DNA of 43,364 nt from Alphaproteobacteria bacterium (lineage in GTDB: Bacteria; Pseudomonadota; Alphaproteobacteria; RF32; CAG-239): positions 1-43,364 of the forward strand of contig JAQWBS010000012.1 of assembly GCA_028706255.1 (NCBI GenBank), given 5' to 3'. The notes beneath the pieces are model-generated. The model was not told where the DNA came from, searched no databases, and worked only from the letters and a program-made list of their open reading frames with translations. The position numbers and the translations under genes are program-made. Shown piece after piece: positions 40,922 through 43,364 of this stretch (positions are counted from its first letter, which is position 1; each line of letters starts with the position of its first letter).

Positions 40922-41644
40922 TTGGCAAACCCAATGGAACAATTTGTGATTAAACCCATTTACCCAATTAAATTGGGCGGGTTAGACATCTCTTTCACCA
41001 ACTCCTCTTTGTTTATGGTTTTGGCTGTTTTAATTTCGATTCTGCTCTTTTCCCTTACCTTGAGAAAAAGAGAAATTATCCCTTCAAAAACACAACTTGT
41101 TCCAGAGAGCTTATATAACTTCATCACAGGAACAATCAGAGAAAACGCTGGTGAAAAAGCACTGAAATATTTACCTTTCATCTTCACTGTGTTTCTTTTT
41201 ATTGTCTTTGGCAACTTGCTTGGACTTTTTCCTTATGCCTTCACCTTCACCTCGCACTTAGCTGCGGTTGGCGCAATTTCTTGCCTAGCATTTTTATTCA
41301 ATATTGTCATTGGCATTAAAACTAAAAAAATTGGCTACTTACGAATTTTCTTTCCTAAAGGAATTCCCTTAGCCCTTGCACCGCTTATCATTCCAATTGA
41401 AATGATTTCGTTGCTCTCAAAACCCTTTAGCTTAACCGTTCGTTTGGTAGCAAATATGACCGTTGGACATATCATGCTCAAAATCATCGCCGGTTTTGTA
41501 ATCGTGCTGGGAATTGGCGGGGTTGTCCCTCTTGTTTTCAGCAGTATGATTGTTGTTTTTGAAATCTTTATTTCACTGCTGCAAGCATACATATATACGG
41601 TTTTAAGCTGTATATATTTAAGTGATGCGGTTAATGGTCACTAA
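40922..41644 (+). CDS. atpB: ATP synthase F0 subunit a (TTG start)
   Basis: Subunit a provides the proton half-channels against the c-ring. The 240-residue protein has about six helices. The essential arginine lies in LTVRLVANMTVGH (R174 in this numbering), and FTNSSLFMVL near the N-terminus is typical of alphaproteobacteria. The start is a TTG at 40922, giving MANPMEQF, which fits the family N-terminus. GGGAG lies 9 bases upstream. The next in-frame ATG (40934) is 21 bases from that site and would drop the usual first residues. It lies 3 bases after atpI. Confidence 0.95.
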   Translation: MANPMEQFVIKPIYPIKLGGLDISFTNSSLFMVLAVLISILLFSLTLRKREIIPSKTQLVPESLYNFITGTIRENAGEKALKYLPFIFTVFLFIVFGNLLGLFPYAFTFTSHLAAVGAISCLAFLFNIVIGIKTKKIGYLRIFFPKGIPLALAPLIIPIEMISLLSKPFSLTVRLVANMTVGHIMLKIIAGFVIVLGIGGVVPLVFSSMIVVFEIFISLLQAYIYTVLSCIYLSDAVNGH

Positions 41645-41688
41645 AAATTATTATCAAAATTAAATATATCAATTAAGGAGTATTAAAA

Positions 41689-41910
41689 ATGGATTCTATG
41701 TTATATATCGGTGCCGGCATGTGTGCAATTTCAATGATGGCTGCTGCTTGGGGCGTTTCTCAAATTTGGACAACAATCATCACCACTGTTGGTCGTAACC
41801 CACAAGTTAAAAAAGACGTTGATGTTTATGGTTGGGCTGGTTTTGCTGCGGTTGAAGCGATTGCACTTTATGCACTTGTTATCGCACTTGTTATGCTCAC
41901 AGGAAACTAA
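41689..41910 (+). CDS. atpE: ATP synthase F0 subunit c with unusual first helix
   Basis: Subunit c forms the rotor ring. The 73-residue protein is two helices joined by the RNP loop (GRNPQ). The proton-carrying glutamate is E56 in AAVEAIALYALV. The usual GxGxGxG packing motif in helix one is replaced by A18-x-A20-x-G22-x-S24 with tryptophans at W21 and W27. Small residues therefore remain at the packing positions, but the pattern is unusual. No sodium-binding residues (Gln in helix one near E, Ser/Thr after E) are seen, so it is proton-type. AAGGAG lies 8 bases upstream, a strong site that fits the high copy number. Confidence 0.95.
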   Translation: MDSMLYIGAGMCAISMMAAAWGVSQIWTTIITTVGRNPQVKKDVDVYGWAGFAAVEAIALYALVIALVMLTGN

Positions 41911-41962
41911 TTATCGTTAAGAATTAAGGGCTCAAAGTCAATTAAACGGCGAGCCCCGATAA
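41911..41962 (+). promoter_or_regulatory. Intercistronic hairpin between atpE and atpF'
   Basis: GGGCTC (41928-41933) pairs with GAGCCC (41951-41956). Outside it TTATCG (41911-41916) pairs with CGATAA (41957-41962). No T-run follows. Position just after the c-subunit stop suggests an mRNA-stabilising or processing element that helps make more c than b. That is inference. Confidence 0.6.
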
Positions 41963-41982
41963 ATTCAAAAGGATTGAAGAAT

Positions 41983-42450
41983 ATGCCTCATTTAGACGTC
42001 TCAACTTATGCCTCACAAATTTTTTGGGCATTTACTTGCTTTATCATTTTATATCTTTTCATTTCCGCTTTTGCCACGCCAAAAATTTCTGGCATTCTTA
42101 AAGAAAGACAAAAACTAATTGATGGATATATCCTTAAAGCAGAAGAGATGAAAAAAAAGGCAGAATCTGCGCTTGAAAACTATAATAAAGCCATGGAACA
42201 TGCCAAACTTGATGCCGACAACAAAATCAACAATGCTTTGAAAGAACTTAACGACTTTGTCAGAAACAAAGAAAGAGAAGTTCATAAAGAACTTGCTGAT
42301 AAAGTGGCTCAAGCTCAAGAAGAAGTCAAAAAAAACAAAGAAAAAGCTTTGAAAGAAGCCAATACAGCTTCAACAAAACTTGCTTTAGACATTATCAAAA
42401 AAATTGGCATTCAAGACATCACTGAAAGTGATATTAAGAAATCTGTATAG
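41983..42450 (+). CDS. atpF': ATP synthase F0 subunit b' (AtpF', also called AtpG)
   Basis: In alphaproteobacteria the peripheral stalk is a heterodimer of b and b'. The 155-residue protein starts MPHLDVSTYASQIFWAF, the b' type, with a TM helix followed by a long charged coiled coil (residues about 40-145). The ATG at 41983 is chosen. AGGA lies 10 bases upstream, and a TTG at 41974 would add three residues. It begins 72 bases after atpE and ends 3 bases before atpF. Confidence 0.92.
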   Translation: MPHLDVSTYASQIFWAFTCFIILYLFISAFATPKISGILKERQKLIDGYILKAEEMKKKAESALENYNKAMEHAKLDADNKINNALKELNDFVRNKEREVHKELADKVAQAQEEVKKNKEKALKEANTASTKLALDIIKKIGIQDITESDIKKSV

Positions 42451-42453
42451 AGT

Positions 42454-43023
42454 ATGAAAACAATGAATGAAACTCATCAAGAATATATCACCACCACAGA
42501 ACAAGTTGAACATGTTGCTCACGGGCATCATTACGACCATTTCTACCAAGACCCTGCCTTTTGGGTGGGCATGAGTTTTATTCTCGTTGTTGCTGCTCTG
42601 GCAAAACCAATTGGCAAAATTGTTTCATCAATGATGAAAAACAAAATTAAAAGCATTTCAGACTATATTGACGAAGTAAAACAACTTGAAATTGATTCAA
42701 AAAAACTTCTCAAAATTTACGAGAATAAACTTTCAACAATTGAGACAGAAGTTGGCAAGATTATTGAAAAATCAAATACTGAAATTGAGTTTACCAAAAA
42801 AGCTAGCCTTAAAAGCTTAGAAAAAGAACTCAATCGCAGAAAAGAAGATGTTGAACAACTTATTTTGACTTCAACACAACAGGCAGAAAAAGAAATTTCT
42901 ATTCACTTAAGTGACACAATCGTCTCCCTTGTTCAAAAGACGATACAAGAAAATCTTAAAGCTAAACATCAAGATGACTTGATTGAAAAATCCATTGACC
43001 ATCTGAAAAGCCTTAAAAAATAG
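42454..43023 (+). CDS. atpF: ATP synthase F0 subunit b with His-rich N-terminus
   Basis: The 189-residue protein is the second stalk subunit. A 33-residue N-terminal extension includes HVAHGHHYDHFYQDPAFWV, unusually rich in histidine, before the TM helix (VGMSFILVVAALAKPIGKIV). A long charged helix then runs to the C-terminus. Subunit b in relatives starts close to the YxDPxFWV point, so the His-rich segment is extra here. It could bind metal, but this is not shown. It is the last F0 gene. The F1 genes are not in the window, as in other alphaproteobacteria. Confidence 0.92.
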   Translation: MKTMNETHQEYITTTEQVEHVAHGHHYDHFYQDPAFWVGMSFILVVAALAKPIGKIVSSMMKNKIKSISDYIDEVKQLEIDSKKLLKIYENKLSTIETEVGKIIEKSNTEIEFTKKASLKSLEKELNRRKEDVEQLILTSTQQAEKEISIHLSDTIVSLVQKTIQENLKAKHQDDLIEKSIDHLKSLKK

Positions 43024-43080
43024 CTTTTTTTCAAAGTTTTAAAAAAACCACACCCTAAACTTCCTTTTTCTAAGAACTTC

Positions 43081-43190
43081 GCAACAAAAGTTTCATAATT
43101 TCGCGACTCATTTCTTCTTGCAAAAAAAAAAAAAGGATTATCATTGGTTGTATAGGAAGATTTTTTCTTACAACTATGAGGAGTCGTGCC
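43081..43190 (+). promoter_or_regulatory. Conserved promoter/leader of a cysteine-rich gene, copy 2
   Basis: This 110-base stretch matches 6115-6223 with about 11 substitutions and one A inserted in the poly-A run (13 As here). The inverted repeat GTTGTA (43147-43152) and TACAAC (43169-43174) and the ribosome site ATGAGGAG are conserved. See copy 1. Confidence 0.75.
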
Positions 43191-43364
43191 ATGAAGAAGT
43201 CATATTTCATCTTTTTGGGAGCTTTTTTACTTTTTTATTCAAGCTTCACGTTAACTTACAATGCCTTCGCTGGTGTTTATTTCATTACTAAACCTCAAGA
43301 AAATGTTGTAGGAGTCAGCAATAAACCCTGCCAATTAATGGGTTATATTTATGACAGTTCAAAT
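43191..43364 (+). CDS. Cysteine-rich secreted protein, partial, cut by the window end (copy 2 family)
   Basis: Only the first 58 codons are visible. Residues 1-28 are almost identical to the signal peptide of the 6224 gene (MKKSYFIFLGAFLLF, then TLTYNAFA|G), and GVYFIT is shared just after the cleavage site. It then diverges but keeps the CQLMGY motif. About 90% DNA identity spans leader and signal peptide, ending near 43299. The full length and cysteine count are unknown because the gene runs off the window. It follows the ATP synthase genes but has its own leader. Confidence 0.85.
   Translation, partial: MKKSYFIFLGAFLLFYSSFTLTYNAFAGVYFITKPQENVVGVSNKPCQLMGYIYDSSN

Noticed and set aside
43024..43080. 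Terminator after atpF
   Set aside because: The stretch has T-runs and A-runs but no stem long enough to support one.

Overview
The window is AT-rich bacterial DNA, dense with genes on both strands, and most likely comes from an alphaproteobacterium. The evidence is the ruvA-ruvB-ybgC run leading towards tolQ-tolR-tolA, an ATP synthase F0 cluster (atpI-atpB-atpE-atpF'-atpF) with no F1 genes beside it, the dciA-dsbA pair, the TPR protein-bamB-der run, and psd-pssA. The AT bias, the cysteine-rich secreted proteins and the reduced gene neighbourhoods suggest an uncultured host-associated or gut lineage. That placement is inference.

Layout. 1-5.2 kb: infC (probably with an AUA start), ligA, two related single-TM proteins on the minus strand, and a VanX-type D-Ala-D-Ala dipeptidase. 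5.3-7.5 kb: a hemolysin III/PAQR membrane protein, a double-hairpin element, and two cysteine-rich secreted proteins. 7.5-15.7 kb, all minus strand: psd-pssA, then ruvA-ruvB-ybgC-hypothetical-MazG, a gene-free stretch with palindromes and tandem repeats, a lone HigA-like regulator, and tolQ-tolR-tolA plus a membrane protein. 16-18 kb: tRNA-Leu(UAA), a flavin-reductase-like protein with eight 48-bp C-terminal repeats, and a third cysteine-rich protein. 18-24 kb, minus: an MFS exporter, then prmA-pepP-DUF616 glycosyltransferase-like-aminotransferase. 24-31 kb: a lipoprotein, yebC and ruvC (plus); TPR-bamB-der and a duplicated PH-like membrane protein (minus). 31-37.4 kb, plus: diguanylate cyclase, RlmD-type rRNA methyltransferase, lipoprotein, transketolase, outer-membrane barrel. 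37.5-39.2 kb, minus: a small hypothetical gene, a noncoding region rich in inverted repeats, fliP and fliO. 39.3-43.0 kb, plus: dciA, dsbA and the F0 genes. 43.2 kb to the end: the start of a fourth cysteine-rich secreted protein.

How the genes work together. Most of the window is core machinery: translation (infC, prmA, rlmD, tRNA), DNA repair and replication (ligA, ruvABC, dciA), envelope (tol, bamB, TPR, psd-pssA, dsbA) and energy (F0). The accessory part is a family of exported cysteine-rich proteins sharing a CxxxGY motif and Y/F-x-x-C-x-C units. Two members, 37 kb apart, have nearly identical promoter-leader-signal-peptide modules of about 215 bp but diverge in the mature chain. This looks like an amplified secreted family with a fixed expression and export cassette and a variable body, and it is the best candidate here for an undescribed system. 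Also notable are the infC AUA start, a 33-nt perfect inverted repeat that shares its core with a palindrome 27 kb away, a 90-nt palindromic element beside fliP, competing hairpins ahead of the tRNA, and an intercistronic hairpin after atpE. All family assignments come from reading the sequence without database searches.
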